DNA of 50,753 bases from Planctomycetia bacterium (GTDB lineage: Bacteria; Planctomycetota; UBA8108; UBA1146). The stretch covers positions 1 through 50,753 of the forward strand of contig JAACCY010000120.1 of the NCBI GenBank assembly GCA_009937185.1. The letters run 5' to 3'. Made by a program: the position numbers and the translations under genes. Below the pieces are notes generated by a model. That model was not told the origin of the DNA and did not search any database. It saw only the letters and a program-made list of their open reading frames with translations. Positions 1 to 8,374 of this stretch are shown one piece after another. The stretch's first letter is position 1; each line of letters opens with the position of its first letter.

Positions 1-1
1 C

Positions 2-517
2 TCCAATACTGGCTTCACTATCATTGAGCTGATCGTCGTGATCGCGCTCTTGGGTATTATTGCCACTATTGTCGTTCCTAATCTCGACAACTTCTCTCCA
101 AGATATAAGCTTCGATCTGCTGCCAGAACAGTCGGCCAAACAGTCGCTTGGGCCAGAAGCCTTGGAGGCGGGATCGGACGTGAATACGTGATTCGATACC
201 GCCTTGAAGAAGACACCATCGAAATCCTCCTTCCCCCAGAGGAAGACGAGGATCCGAATATGGATTTCGACTCCCGAGAAAGCCTCGGTGCAGAAACTCT
301 TCCTAATGGTGTTGAGATTACGCGGATAGTTCAACCTGATGGTAGTCGTGACGATTATGGAGTTGTAGATCTGGTTCTGGATAAGTACGGATCCTCTGGC
401 TCACATATTGCCATTCTGAAAAATGAGGACGACCAGAGTATTGCGGTCTATTTCCAAGCCATTTTGGGGACTACTGATTATCTCGCCGGCGAAGATGCGG
501 AGTTTCCACAATGGTAG
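2..517 (+). CDS. gspH: Type II secretion minor pseudopilin GspH-like (5' partial)
   Basis: The reading frame is already open at base 2, so the true start lies upstream of the window. The first visible residues, SNTGFTIIELIVV, contain a type IV prepilin cleavage and methylation site (G followed by F, with Glu at +5). A hydrophobic helix follows (IALLGIIATIVVP). The remaining 140 residues are a soluble beta-rich, acidic domain, as expected for a minor pseudopilin of the T2SS. Its stop overlaps the start of the next gene by 7 bp, and three consecutive genes all carry the prepilin motif, which fits the H-I-J order. The family (prepilin-like) is secure. The choice of GspH over GspG rests on gene order and lack of the GspG-type C-terminus. 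Confidence 0.75.
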   Translation, partial: SNTGFTIIELIVVIALLGIIATIVVPNLDNFSPRYKLRSAARTVGQTVAWARSLGGGIGREYVIRYRLEEDTIEILLPPEEDEDPNMDFDSRESLGAETLPNGVEITRIVQPDGSRDDYGVVDLVLDKYGSSGSHIAILKNEDDQSIAVYFQAILGTTDYLAGEDAEFPQW

Positions 518-1002
518 CTCTTCCATCCACCCCCACTCTCTCTGGACAAAATAAAGGGTTCACGCTTGTCGAGCTTGTTATGGCAGTCGCCATCCTCAGC
601 GGAGCATTCTTGACGATCCTTGATCTTAGAGTGAAAGCTCTCGATGACGCTTTCAAGTACAACAATGACCGACTTGTTAACCGGGTCGCACGTCAAAAGT
701 TGGATGAAGTTTCATATGGCCTAGAAGAAAACTCTTCTGGAGAAATCGAAATCCCTGGGAAAAATACTCCAGAGCCTTGGCGATGGAGCGTCACCATTCA
801 GGACCAATCGAACACAGAGTTTGGACCTAGGCTGCTCTTCATTGAACTGACATTGGAGTACCCATCTGTCTACAGCAATTCAAGTTCTGAAGACGACCTA
901 GAAACCGTCATTATCGCTACTCGAGTGTTGGTCAACGAAGAAAACCCATTGTACACAAATGCTGAACCCACCTCGGATTCGTTGAATAACGGTGGTTTCT
1001 AA
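511..1002 (+). CDS. gspI: Type II secretion minor pseudopilin GspI-like
   Basis: 163 residues. A short leader ends in NKG, followed by FTLVELVMAVAILSGAFL, a classic class III (prepilin peptidase) signal with Glu at +5. The globular part contains 'RQKLDEVSYGLEE', resembling the region after the helix in GspI proteins. It would be processed by the prepilin peptidase and sit at the tip of the T2SS pseudopilus with GspH, J and K. The start overlaps gspH and the stop overlaps the start of gspJ (TAATG), so the three are translationally coupled. Confidence 0.75.
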   Translation: MVALPSTPTLSGQNKGFTLVELVMAVAILSGAFLTILDLRVKALDDAFKYNNDRLVNRVARQKLDEVSYGLEENSSGEIEIPGKNTPEPWRWSVTIQDQSNTEFGPRLLFIELTLEYPSVYSNSSSEDDLETVIIATRVLVNEENPLYTNAEPTSDSLNNGGF

Positions 1003-1895
1003 TGAAAACGAATGAAGGATTCACACTCATAGAACTCGTCGTTGTTCTCGGAATGTTTGGTCTAGTCATGCTGGCCAGCTACACGATTCTTGAAACAACA
1101 ATCGAAGCCGACAGACGAGTTCAACTCGCGACGATGACTGGCAAAGTAGGAGAAGCCATTCTCAACCAGATGCGTCGTGATATTCAGGGCGTAGTTTGGC
1201 GAGGTCATGGACAGGAAGTTTTCCAAGGGCAAAGTCGAGGGGATGATGACAATAGTGAAGACACCATCGATTTCCTGACGACCGCCCCTGTGCCTGAGCC
1301 TGAAGAAACGATTTCTTCATGGACCGGGGAAGTTACTTCCGTCGGCTATGCTTTAAAATCTGGCGACGATGAGGATTTAATCCTGTTCAGAAGAGTCGCC
1401 TGGGATCTGCAATCGGATCACTTCAGTAAAGGAACACGAACAGCCATCTACGATCGAGTGATGGCGATGGATATTCGGTATCTGAATCAAGAAGAAGAAT
1501 GGGTCGACGACTGGGATGCCAGCTCCATTCTTCCTGAAGAAAATCTGACCGATTTCCCCTTCCTCGATGAGGAAGAACTCCTCGCTGAAGAAGATGCCGC
1601 TCTCGCTGCAGAAAACCCGACGACAGGATCCCAAAACAACAATTCATCCTCAGGGAGCATCGATCCCGCCACGGGTGAAGAGATTCCGGAAGAGCCGCTT
1701 CCGCTCCCGATCCCCAAAGCGGTCGAAATCACCCTGTATCTCCACTACGGAGATGAGCGCGGGCAGATACTGGACTCTTCAGGGGAGCCCGTGCTGGAAG
1801 TCTTTTCGACCGTTGTCCCTCTGATCACCACAGATCAGGTCCTCATACCTGATCCGGATTTGGACAGCCTAGAAGGGCTTCTCGGAAACAACTAA
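1002..1895 (+). CDS. gspJ: Type II secretion minor pseudopilin GspJ-like
   Basis: 297 residues with a very short leader (MKTNEG) and the prepilin motif FTLIELVVVLGMFGLVMLASY, Glu at +5. The domain continues with 'ILNQMRRDIQGVVW', typical of GspJ. At 297 residues it is longer than the usual 200 or so, because of an acidic, Asn/Ser-rich and Pro-rich insertion at about residues 170-245. The C-terminus returns to beta structure (AVEITLYLHYGDERGQ). It overlaps gspI by one base and is followed after 11 bp by a strong hairpin terminator, so it ends this transcription unit. Confidence 0.75.
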   Translation: MKTNEGFTLIELVVVLGMFGLVMLASYTILETTIEADRRVQLATMTGKVGEAILNQMRRDIQGVVWRGHGQEVFQGQSRGDDDNSEDTIDFLTTAPVPEPEETISSWTGEVTSVGYALKSGDDEDLILFRRVAWDLQSDHFSKGTRTAIYDRVMAMDIRYLNQEEEWVDDWDASSILPEENLTDFPFLDEEELLAEEDAALAAENPTTGSQNNNSSSGSIDPATGEEIPEEPLPLPIPKAVEITLYLHYGDERGQILDSSGEPVLEVFSTVVPLITTDQVLIPDPDLDSLEGLLGNN

Positions 1896-1906
1896 TTGAT
1901 TTGTGA

Positions 1907-1981
1907 GGGGCCTCCGGAAGGATGGCAAGAACCCGGATTGCGTGATCCCTAGGTTCGAGCTACCGGAGGCCCCGGTTTTTT
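1907..1981 (+). terminator. Rho-independent terminator with a long, itself structured loop
   Basis: A perfect 11-bp stem, GGGGCCTCCGG (1907-1917) with CCGGAGGCCCC (1963-1973), is followed by GG and seven T. The 45-nt loop contains a second hairpin (GAACC/GGTTC enclosing GGAT/ATCC). It lies 11 bp after gspJ and ends the gspHIJ transcript. Confidence 0.8.
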
Positions 1982-2059
1982 TGCCCTCTACGGCTTTGAC
2001 ACCCCCCTCCTCCCTGTGCCACATACGCACGCTCATCCCCCAATAGCCTTAGAATTCGA

Positions 2060-2080
2060 CCTTAAATCGGCAATTTAAGG
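2060..2080. promoter_or_regulatory. Perfect 8-bp palindromic site, possible operator
   Basis: CCTTAAAT and ATTTAAGG form a perfect inverted repeat separated by CGGCA. TAATAT, resembling a -10 box, follows directly at 2081-2086. It lies in the 500-bp gene-free region ahead of the Kelch lipoprotein. The operator role is inferred from symmetry and position only. Confidence 0.35.
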
Positions 2081-2094
2081 TAATATCATACTTC

Positions 2095-2490
2095 ATGTAT
2101 TGGCACTACAATTGCGATATCCTAGGCATGGGACGGGAATGGCCCGAAAAGAAGATCTGGCCCTTCTACCCGAGTGCTCCTGAAATGAGGGGCAAAGTGC
2201 TCTCTGTCCCATGGGGACAACGAAAGACACTTTTCTCGCAAGGTAGACAGTTGTCCTGTACCGATTTAGAATCCGGACTTGCGAGAAGACCCGGAAAGGC
2301 GATACACCCTGATGGGAATCAGGTGTGTTCAATGATCCGGCTAATGCGTCTTGCTGATCTCTCCGGGGAAGAAGAGAGATCGACTTCCGATTACGCCAAC
2401 GCCTATCAGAGCGTCTCGTGTCGGTTTTCAGTAATACAACCACCCGCCCGGCCTGTCTTATCAGACTCCGGAAAGAATGTCCCAGGAAAG
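2095..2490 (+). other. Hairpin-rich non-coding region ahead of the Kelch lipoprotein
   Basis: This stretch encodes no convincing protein on either strand but contains several clear stem-loops. TTCTCGCAAG (2233-2242) pairs with CTTGCGAGAA (2278-2287). GATCTCTC (2356-2363) pairs with GAGAGATC (2374-2381). TGTCCC/GGGACA lies near 2205-2220, and CCTGAT/ATCAGG lies near 2308-2323 with flanking ACAC/GTGT. It could be a structured 5' leader of the gene at 2493 or a separate small RNA. I compared it by eye with RNase P, SRP, tmRNA and 6S RNA and it matches none. Confidence 0.35.
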
Positions 2491-2492
2491 AG

Positions 2493-4400
2493 ATGGAACG
2501 AATGAGCCCTCTCAGCAATCAATGCTCAAAGTATTCGAGAATCAAAAGTACAGCCCTCCTGTTGATTTTGATCGGTGGATTACTTCCCATCATCGGATGT
2601 CACGGAAGCGGTGACTCCATTCCCAATATCAATAATGCAGCGGCATTCCTCGAAGATGACAATGTCGTCAGAGGACCGGGAATGGTAACTCCACGATATG
2701 GGCGCACCGCAACCACGCTTGAGGATGGAACGGTTCTGGTCACTGGTGGATCCGACGAACGCCACCTCACCTCTCTCGATACTGCGGAGGTCTTCGACCA
2801 AGGAGCCGCTGTAGAGTTTGGCGAGCCGATTCCTGACAGTATATCGGGAGACTTCATCGATACCGATGTTGAGGGTGACGTGATTACCATGCCGCAGGGT
2901 GGACGCATTTTCCACACTGCAACCTTACTGCCAGATGGCAACGTATTGATTTGTGGTGGTACTGCAGATGCGCTCTTCGCAGAGGCTGCTGACGTTTCAG
3001 AAATCTATAACATCGGTAGCCGCGAGTTCGGTCCAGATGCTCTCTTCGTGGACCCGGATATGGGAACCCCTAGATTCCGTCACTCAGCGACCCTCCTGCC
3101 CAACGGAAAAGTCCTTATAGCAGGTGGCCAAGAGTCTCGTAACGAAACGATCATCGACCCGAACTTTGCACCTGGCCAACCGGGATTCCAGATCACCATC
3201 AATGTCTTCCCATCACTGAAGTCGATGGAGATCTTTGACCCTGCTTCAAGATCTTTCATACCTGCGATCTCTGTTGCAGGACAAGATGCTGAGTTCCTCA
3301 GCGCGCGAGGCAGAGTGGGTCATTCCACCGCCGCACTCGGAGGGCTCGATAATGAGCTGGGAACAACTGACGACATCATCTTCCACGCTGGAGGATTCCA
3401 AACTCTATCCACTATCTTTGCTCCACAGTTCAAATTGCCGTGGCAGAACGATACCGATAACGCTCAAAACTTTGAGTACTACGACGTCACCACAGGTGAC
3501 AACCGTTTGGCAGCGGGAATCGTATCAGGTAGCAGGGTTAATACAGCCGAGCTGCTGAACCTCGGCCAAGTCAGAAATACAACTCTGGAATTCGACCTCA
3601 CCGATCCACCCGACGGCATTATCGATCCTCTGACTGGAGACATTCCTTCAGTGGCAGGCATGACCAATCTGCTCGTGATCGCGAATGGCGACGATGACAG
3701 CCCAGCATGCCCCACGGGTGTCACCGCGAATGATCTCGTGGTTGCAACCTTCACAGGCTTCGGACCTTCTGATGGATTAACGTTCACGGTCTTCGCAGGA
3801 ACTCCTGGACTGACGAATAACATCGAGAACATCGTCGCAGACCCCATGAACTGTGCTCCATTCGCAAGGAGTGAAGCGGACATGGTAATGGTGAACACCC
3901 GTAGAACGTACAATGGTCAATCCATCGTCACTGGAGTAGGACTGACCGTCGGTGGTGCGTATGAACTCGTGCCTCCTGCAGGCGGCTGTGTTGAGATTAT
4001 GGCCGGAATTTGTAACGACGGAATTCAAGGTGTCACCATCTTTGACCCCTTCTACAATTTCCTGACAGATCCCACATGGAATCCCGTACCCAATTCAAAT
4101 CCCATCACTCATCCGACTGGAATCTTCGGTACTTTGATCAATGTGGATACGACGTACGCAGACGATCTTCCCGATAACTTCGGTCTCGCTCTGGACCCCT
4201 TGATCCGGTTGAACCAAGCAAAAGTGCTTCATACGCTCAGCGTGGTTCCTGGAGAAGACGGACTTCTAAATACTGTGGACGACCGAGTCGTCTCTATTGG
4301 TGGTGGAGTCAGTTACTTCCCCAACTACGGAGATGAACCTGCGACCATCAGCTGCGAGATTATTTTGCTTCCTGGCACCAATACGCCTGAAGTACCTTAG
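2493..4400 (+). CDS. Kelch-repeat (beta-propeller) lipoprotein
   Basis: 635 residues from the ATG at 2493, which has AGGAAAGAG just upstream; an open frame extends further 5' but has no signal sequence. ATG 2502 is an alternative. The N-terminus carries a hydrophobic segment ending in the lipobox IIGC (signal peptidase II), so it should be lipid-anchored. Several Kelch-like blades follow: 'GRTATTLEDGTVLVTGG', 'FHTATLLPDGNVLICGG', 'RHSATLLPNGKVLIAGG', then degenerate ones. Such propellers, as in the galactose oxidase central domain, bind protein or sugar partners; the ligand is unknown. It lies inside the T2SS locus, and a second Kelch lipoprotein lies 3 kb downstream, so a role with secretion is possible but unproven. 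Confidence 0.75.
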   Translation: MERMSPLSNQCSKYSRIKSTALLLILIGGLLPIIGCHGSGDSIPNINNAAAFLEDDNVVRGPGMVTPRYGRTATTLEDGTVLVTGGSDERHLTSLDTAEVFDQGAAVEFGEPIPDSISGDFIDTDVEGDVITMPQGGRIFHTATLLPDGNVLICGGTADALFAEAADVSEIYNIGSREFGPDALFVDPDMGTPRFRHSATLLPNGKVLIAGGQESRNETIIDPNFAPGQPGFQITINVFPSLKSMEIFDPASRSFIPAISVAGQDAEFLSARGRVGHSTAALGGLDNELGTTDDIIFHAGGFQTLSTIFAPQFKLPWQNDTDNAQNFEYYDVTTGDNRLAAGIVSGSRVNTAELLNLGQVRNTTLEFDLTDPPDGIIDPLTGDIPSVAGMTNLLVIANGDDDSPACPTGVTANDLVVATFTGFGPSDGLTFTVFAGTPGLTNNIENIVADPMNCAPFARSEADMVMVNTRRTYNGQSIVTGVGLTVGGAYELVPPAGGCVEIMAGICNDGIQGVTIFDPFYNFLTDPTWNPVPNSNPITHPTGIFGTLINVDTTYADDLPDNFGLALDPLIRLNQAKVLHTLSVVPGEDGLLNTVDDRVVSIGGGVSYFPNYGDEPATISCEIILLPGTNTPEVP

Positions 4401-4424
4401 TCGCCCTGGAGAGTTCTCACATTA

Positions 4425-5552
4425 ATGAACAGGTCTTCTGATTCACGAACTGGAATAGCGAACTCAAATTCGCTGAGGACTTCACGTCCGGTTTTGTTTC
4501 CCCAGAATCAATCTGGGGAAACAAATCTCCAATGGATAGCGATCCTTACACTTCTGGCTTTGGGTTGGTTTTTGTCTTTGCTTTGGTCACAAATAGAACC
4601 TGAAGCTCAGAAAAAAAAATCCGTAGCCAAGCCCCCTCAGGTCTCCAAGTCTTCCGCTCGTACAGGTACAGCGAAAGGTTCCTCAGACTCGTCCGCCTCT
4701 CCCCTCAACTCCCTGTCAGAAGCTGAACAACTGATCTTTGACGACATCTTTGAATTGTTCCTTTTGTGTCAATGGAACTCTGCGATGGATGCTTCGACGG
4801 CACACAGAGTTGCTCGAGCCCGAACGGACCTACAAAACCTGCTCGATAGCCTCGGCCCTGAGCATGTCGCAATGCTCACCGGGATTCTTGAAGAAGAACC
4901 AGATTTCATCAACCGACGCTTTCTTCTAAAAGCATTGGGCAAAATAGGGTCTGAAGAAGCTCTCAATTCACTTCTGGAGCACTATTATTGGGCGAACTCT
5001 GAAGGCAAAGAGAGTGAAGTGAAGCACACCATTCAATCTCTCTCTCTGGCAAACAATGACGCTTCATTTGATATCCTTCGTGACTTCTCCCTCTCCGAAG
5101 AAGACGAAATCCACAGATACCGATTCGTAGAAGCTCTGACCCAACACTCCAGATCAGAAGACGCTCGCGATGTATACGGAGCACTGCTAGAAGACCCCTC
5201 ACACTTCCGAGTTCGCCAACGTGCCGCTTATGGATTTAAAGTCTCAGGAAAGAAAGTGGATGCCCAGACGGTGGAATCGGCTCTTCTGGTCGAAAAAAAT
5301 CCTTACGTCAGACAATCCTACCTAGGCGCACTTGGGGGCATTCGAGATGTCAATTCCATCCCAATGGTTCAGAAAATATTATCTGAAGACAACGACATCT
5401 CTACGCGGATTTCAGCGGTTCGGGCTCTTCTTCGTATCGATGGTGCGAATGCCATTCAAGCACTGCTCGTGGCCCGAAATACAGGTGATTCCTCGGATAA
5501 GGTAAATCAAGAGATTGCCACAGCCCTTCAACAACTCGGCATAGAAGACTAA
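4425..5552 (+). CDS. Membrane-anchored HEAT-repeat protein
   Basis: 375 residues. About 35 polar residues precede one transmembrane helix (WIAILTLLALGWFLSLLW). A Lys/Ser/Pro-rich linker follows, then an alpha-helical repeat domain from about residue 120 to the end. Repeats such as 'RRFLLKALGKIGSEEALNSLLEHY' and 'VRQSYLGALGGIRDVNSIPMV' are HEAT/PBS-lyase type. These domains are protein-binding scaffolds; no catalytic residues are visible. GGAG lies about 11 bp before the ATG, a weak ribosome site. A run of nine A (4611-4619) encodes KKK just after the membrane helix and could be a slippage site. It lies between two Kelch lipoproteins on the same strand. Confidence 0.7.
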   Translation: MNRSSDSRTGIANSNSLRTSRPVLFPQNQSGETNLQWIAILTLLALGWFLSLLWSQIEPEAQKKKSVAKPPQVSKSSARTGTAKGSSDSSASPLNSLSEAEQLIFDDIFELFLLCQWNSAMDASTAHRVARARTDLQNLLDSLGPEHVAMLTGILEEEPDFINRRFLLKALGKIGSEEALNSLLEHYYWANSEGKESEVKHTIQSLSLANNDASFDILRDFSLSEEDEIHRYRFVEALTQHSRSEDARDVYGALLEDPSHFRVRQRAAYGFKVSGKKVDAQTVESALLVEKNPYVRQSYLGALGGIRDVNSIPMVQKILSEDNDISTRISAVRALLRIDGANAIQALLVARNTGDSSDKVNQEIATALQQLGIED

Positions 5553-5688
5553 TCTCGGGGCTTGAGTGTCACCGAATTGCGGGGCACCATAATTCTGTCG
5601 GCGAATCCATCTAGCCCAAAGAGCTGAGGTTTGCTGCCACCTGAAGATCGTCGATGGAATACTCTCGTATCTTCAGTTAGTTCCAGCC

Positions 5689-7806
5689 GTGAAGGGACAT
5701 GACTTCTTGCGACTCCACCGCTTGAGATTCTTATCTCTCTCATGTTTCCTTACTCTCTTATTTGGTTGCCAATCAGACGACAGAATAAAACTCATTCATG
5801 CCAGAATCAGTCCTGCCGAAACTCCAGTAGAGAAATGTCAGGGTCGTATAGTTCTCACATTTGATCAGTCCCTCTCTTTAGATGTCACCCAACAAATCAA
5901 TATCGACTTTCCACATCCAGACTTCACCGCTGGTGAGTTTGAACTCTCGAGCGGTCCCCGTGATAATGAATGGACAATAAAACTTATCTCCGGATTTGAA
6001 GATCTTCTTCCTAGAGGAGAATTCCCTGATGGAAGCCGCGCGAGTCTGAAGCTCGATATCGTGCAACTTCAAAATGATGGAGGTACCACTTCCTTCCCAC
6101 CTATCCTTCTCACTATGTCCCCCCAGGAACCTGCGGCACTGACCGGAGCTCGCTGGGTTGATACCGACGGAAGTTCAACCGTGAACAAGGAAGATCTACT
6201 TATTTTGGAATGGGATCGCTATGTATCCGTTGAGCCTGGCGACAGTAACATTGGAGTCATCACTCCTGGACCGAGAGATCTCGTTCAGTTAGCCGTCAAA
6301 GGTGACCGCTTAGGAACCGCAGATGACCCTGAGAGCTGGATCACTTCAGGTCCCTCTCTTGAATCACAGATAATTCTAGGAGACTCTCCGATTCTTACTG
6401 TCGATGGGAATGCCGATCCCGATCGATATCAGTTTGAAGGCTCGAGTAGCGGCATCGCCTTGTCTTCGACTTCGATTATTCCTTCCCGTGATTTAATAAC
6501 GACCAGAGGAGCAGGAGTCAGTTCACCAAAGGTGATCGATCTCACAGGTGACTGTGCGCCCTGGAGCGAAATTTCAATCCCTGCAGAGATCAAAGCTCTA
6601 GAGGATTGCACTCTAACCCCCATCCTCTGCAATCAGTTTCTGGTGACAGGAGGAAGAACACTTCGAAGATCTGGCGTTTCCAGTGTTGTGAATGAAGCAT
6701 GGATTATTGATCCCTTAGGAGATCATCAAGGTCCCTTTTTCATGAACCACCCCAGAAAGGGACACACGGCAACGCGCATTGCCGGCCCCGATCAGTTACC
6801 AGATAACATGGATGACATGGTTCTCATTCATGGTGGCTGGGATGGAAATAAGGTTCGAAGCGATTCTGAATTATTTCGTATCGGTGTGAACGGACCTGAG
6901 TTTATTCCCCTAGAAAACACAACCTCAACGACACCACGATTCGAACACACTTCCCATGTCTTAAATGATGGACAGTCCGTCTTGCTTGTTGGTGGGCGTC
7001 TGGAAGGACAGCTCAACGGTATTCTCGAATTGCTTAAGATAGATTTTGATAATGAAACAGAAGCGAATGTTCCAACCTTACGTACAGAACAAATAGGGGA
7101 ACTTGGATTCCCGAGGCACCAACATGCCTCATTACTGTTCAAGGACACTGAGAACCCCCTGCTATTCGTCTACGGGGGATACGGTGGCTCATTGGGTGCT
7201 CCATATGTCAACTTCACAGCAGAACACTGCCGAGTCCTCTCTGCCCCCGAGGTGTTCCGCATTCAAAAAGGAACCGAGATCGCTCGGCCTCTTTTACTGA
7301 ACTCCGATGCCGACCTTCCTGGGCCACGTCGAGGGCTCGTCATGAAATCATGGGAGCATTCGGAAATTCCGGGACATACGGCTCTCCTCGCTTCAGGGAC
7401 GAGAAAACCGCCCATCCCTGACCCCTTCGCACCTCTCCAGACAAACAGTTGCCGAACAGGATATCTGGTGGAGTTGAAGGATAATGGACGAGGAAGAATC
7501 GTACTGGAATGGGCCCCGGCAGGAAGAACTGCGGTTGAAACATTTCGCCCATGCACAGCATCGCTTCCGGGTGGACGAATATTAATCGTGGGAGGCACTG
7601 ATTCGGGAGGATCACCCGTGAATGACGCTACCATTTTTGACCCCGTAACAGGGAATCTTGAACGCGTCTGCCAATCAGTAGATTTCGGACCCAGAGGAGT
7701 TGTGATTACTCAGCGCGCGCTTCCCTTATGGGGAGGTGCTGTCATATTGGGAGCCGATACTCAGAATCTGTCGAGTAGGGCTGTCCGCTTCAACGCTTCC
7801 CGCTAA
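5689..7806 (+). CDS. Kelch-type lipoprotein, second copy in the T2SS locus
   Basis: 705 residues from GTG 5689. No ATG lies before the signal peptide; TTG 5707 preceded by GAAGGGAC is an alternative start. The signal ends in the lipobox LFGC, so it is a lipoprotein. Residues about 30-330 are an Ig/Big-like beta region ('GRIVLTFDQSLSLDV', 'EPAALTGARWVDTDGS'). Residues about 340-700 contain Kelch blades ('RKGHTATRIAGPD', 'RFEHTSHVLNDGQSVLLVGG', 'RPCTASLPGGRILIVGGTD'). It has the same general design as the lipoprotein at 2493 but a different N-terminal part. The gene converges on gspM with only 9 bp between the stops. Confidence 0.7.
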   Translation: MKGHDFLRLHRLRFLSLSCFLTLLFGCQSDDRIKLIHARISPAETPVEKCQGRIVLTFDQSLSLDVTQQINIDFPHPDFTAGEFELSSGPRDNEWTIKLISGFEDLLPRGEFPDGSRASLKLDIVQLQNDGGTTSFPPILLTMSPQEPAALTGARWVDTDGSSTVNKEDLLILEWDRYVSVEPGDSNIGVITPGPRDLVQLAVKGDRLGTADDPESWITSGPSLESQIILGDSPILTVDGNADPDRYQFEGSSSGIALSSTSIIPSRDLITTRGAGVSSPKVIDLTGDCAPWSEISIPAEIKALEDCTLTPILCNQFLVTGGRTLRRSGVSSVVNEAWIIDPLGDHQGPFFMNHPRKGHTATRIAGPDQLPDNMDDMVLIHGGWDGNKVRSDSELFRIGVNGPEFIPLENTTSTTPRFEHTSHVLNDGQSVLLVGGRLEGQLNGILELLKIDFDNETEANVPTLRTEQIGELGFPRHQHASLLFKDTENPLLFVYGGYGGSLGAPYVNFTAEHCRVLSAPEVFRIQKGTEIARPLLLNSDADLPGPRRGLVMKSWEHSEIPGHTALLASGTRKPPIPDPFAPLQTNSCRTGYLVELKDNGRGRIVLEWAPAGRTAVETFRPCTASLPGGRILIVGGTDSGGSPVNDATIFDPVTGNLERVCQSVDFGPRGVVITQRALPLWGGAVILGADTQNLSSRAVRFNASR

Positions 7807-7815
7807 AGTCCAACA

Positions 7816-8373
7816 CTACTTTACCGCTGAATTTTCTTCTCCGCCAAAACTCACAATGACGAGAGTCAAATCCCAAAGATCTTCGTAACTTCCTCTTTTT
7901 GATCTGTTCACCAACTTCACCTTTTCAAATCCAAGGTGAGGTGCTCTCGCCGAGATATTCGCGATGAAGGTGATGTGATCACGGAGTAACCGAGGCTCAA
8001 ATGTTGCATTATAAACAAACTTTTTAAAGTTATCCCGGAGAGACTTTTCGTCTTTAGTTGCGCTTTTGATCTCGGGACGTGCAGAAGAATTTTTCATGCT
8101 TTCAATGATGTCAATGACAACATCGCTGATATTACCTGCGTTCTTTTTACTATCTTCACGACGCCTATGAGCCAGGACAACTTCTTTGCTTTCTGCGCTG
8201 CCCAGCAATTGTTTCAGCTTACCAAGTTGAACTTCTTCGGCAGCGGTTCTAGCCTTGTACTCTGCGGCTTGCCCCTTCACATAAAAGCCCCATGCTCCGA
8301 AGACTCCGGAGCAAAGGAATAATGTTAAAAGGACAATCTGCACGAGATCGTTGGTGGATCCTTTGGAACTCAT
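7816..8373 (-). CDS. gspM: Type II secretion GspM-like inner-membrane protein
   Basis: 185 residues from ATG 8373, preceded by GAGG at good spacing. It is bitopic: a short cytoplasmic N-terminus, one transmembrane helix (IVLLTLFLCSGVFGAWGFYV), a coiled-coil-like stretch (AEYKARTAAEEVQLGKLKQLL) and a periplasmic alpha/beta domain. This is the architecture of GspM/PilO, which dimerises with GspL in the assembly platform. The name rests on architecture plus its place directly after the gspL-like gene, whose stop lies 1 bp before this start. It is the last gene of the - strand cluster. Confidence 0.6.
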   Translation of the reverse strand: MSSKGSTNDLVQIVLLTLFLCSGVFGAWGFYVKGQAAEYKARTAAEEVQLGKLKQLLGSAESKEVVLAHRRREDSKKNAGNISDVVIDIIESMKNSSARPEIKSATKDEKSLRDNFKKFVYNATFEPRLLRDHITFIANISARAPHLGFEKVKLVNRSKRGSYEDLWDLTLVIVSFGGEENSAVK

Positions 8374-8374
8374 T

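Noticed and set aside
2095-2505. 136-residue + strand frame ahead of the Kelch lipoprotein
   Set aside because: No ribosome site, no domain or compositional signs of a protein, and the region is full of hairpins that better explain it.
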